Below, piece after piece: positions 22,259-22,475 of a DNA stretch of 22,475 bases. The notes under the pieces were generated by a model. It made no database searches. It saw only the letters and a program-made list of their open reading frames with translations, and was not told where the DNA came from. The stretch is from an uncultured Selenomonadaceae bacterium. Lineage in GTDB: Bacteria > Bacillota > Negativicutes > Selenomonadales > Selenomonadaceae. Both the position numbers and the translations under genes were made by a program. Every line of letters starts with the position of its first letter. Position 1 is the first letter of the stretch. Where the stretch lies: NCBI GenBank assembly GCA_905233325.1, contig CAJODU010000014.1, positions 11,168 to 33,642 of the forward strand, written 5' to 3'.

Positions 22259-22475
22259 TCATTCTTGCCAGGTGAACTCCATCTCACCGATATGGACAGT
22301 CATTCCTTCTTTGATGCCACGCTCTTTGAGGAGACTGTCAATCCCCTTCATTCTCCAGATGTATTGGAATCGGCGGAGACCTTCATCATTGTCAAAGTTC
22401 GTCATTGCAACGATCTTTTCAAGATTTTTGTTGCGGACAATGAAGTCACCGGCGTCGTTGCGCTTGATCTCAACA
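22259..22475 (-). CDS. obg: GTPase Obg, C-terminal end (runs off right edge)
   Basis: Ribosome-associated GTPase. Only the last 71 codons are visible, covering the OCT domain: FIVRNKNLEKIVAMTNFDND, EGLRRFQYIWRMKGIDSLL, KERGIKEGMTVHIGEMEFTW, then a TGA stop at 22261-22259. This MTNFDNDE...GIKEGMTVHIGEMEF pattern is typical of Firmicute Obg C-termini. It converges on gdhA, with the hairpin at 22212-22244 between them. The GTPase domain is outside the window. Confidence 0.9.
   Translation of the reverse strand, partial: VEIKRNDAGDFIVRNKNLEKIVAMTNFDNDEGLRRFQYIWRMKGIDSLLKERGIKEGMTVHIGEMEFTWQE

Noticed and set aside
1..22475. CRISPR array, tRNA or rRNA genes
   Set aside because: No regularly spaced repeats and no recognisable tRNA or rRNA segments were seen on reading both strands.

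Overview
The window looks like a chromosomal segment of an anaerobic Firmicute, most likely a diderm Negativicute (Selenomonadales-type). This is an inference. It rests on the proB-proA-nadD-yqeK-LytR-type gene order near obg, a Tad/Flp pilus secretin next to firmicute-style promoters (TTGACA-N17-TATAAT type), frequent TTG/GTG starts behind strong Shine-Dalgarno sites, and a long IleRS. No rRNA, tRNA, CRISPR array or insertion sequence was seen.

Layout. (1) 1-3160, minus strand: a Tad pilus operon running off the left edge (cpaC-like secretin, cpaB), preceded by a dCache-HAMP-GGDEF membrane protein. Its GGDEF active site is degenerate but its RxxD inhibitory site is kept, so it may read c-di-GMP rather than make it. 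Its promoter carries a 13-bp inverted repeat between -35 and -10 and a 9-base C tract just upstream. (2) 3272-6480, plus: ileS from its own promoter. (3) 6481-12870, minus: dxs, then an AT-rich array of five small membrane-protein genes, then a DUF512/radical-SAM-like gene whose stop codon abuts the ileS stop codon with no gap. (4) 12944-20700, plus: proB, proA, a 44-residue membrane miniprotein not listed among usual operon members, nadD, yqeK (frame interrupted), a LytR-CpsA-Psr protein, trpE, an intact tyrosine recombinase lodged between trpE and trpG, and trpG. (5) gdhA with its own likely promoter and terminator, convergent with the 3' end of obg at the right edge.

The most unusual part is 7885-10865. 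Two related families of about 174-196-residue, three-TM proteins (here called A and B) are arranged in transcription order B2-A3-[A remnant]-B1-A2-A1. B2/A3 and B1/A2 are tandem copies with an exact 1,221-bp period. The copied unit carries up to 14 bp of the 3' end of dxs, joined to a 12-codon fragment of an A gene. The A proteins share almost identical N-terminal membrane segments but have diverged exposed domains, and A3 is a mosaic. I do not recognise either family. The pattern (tandem expansion, mosaicism, variable exposed domain, low GC) resembles immunity or surface-diversity loci, but no partner toxin is visible here.

Metabolic theme: gdhA makes glutamate, proBA and trpEG consume glutamate or glutamine, nadD makes NAD and dxs feeds isoprenoids. 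The recombinase interrupts an otherwise ordinary biosynthetic cluster.
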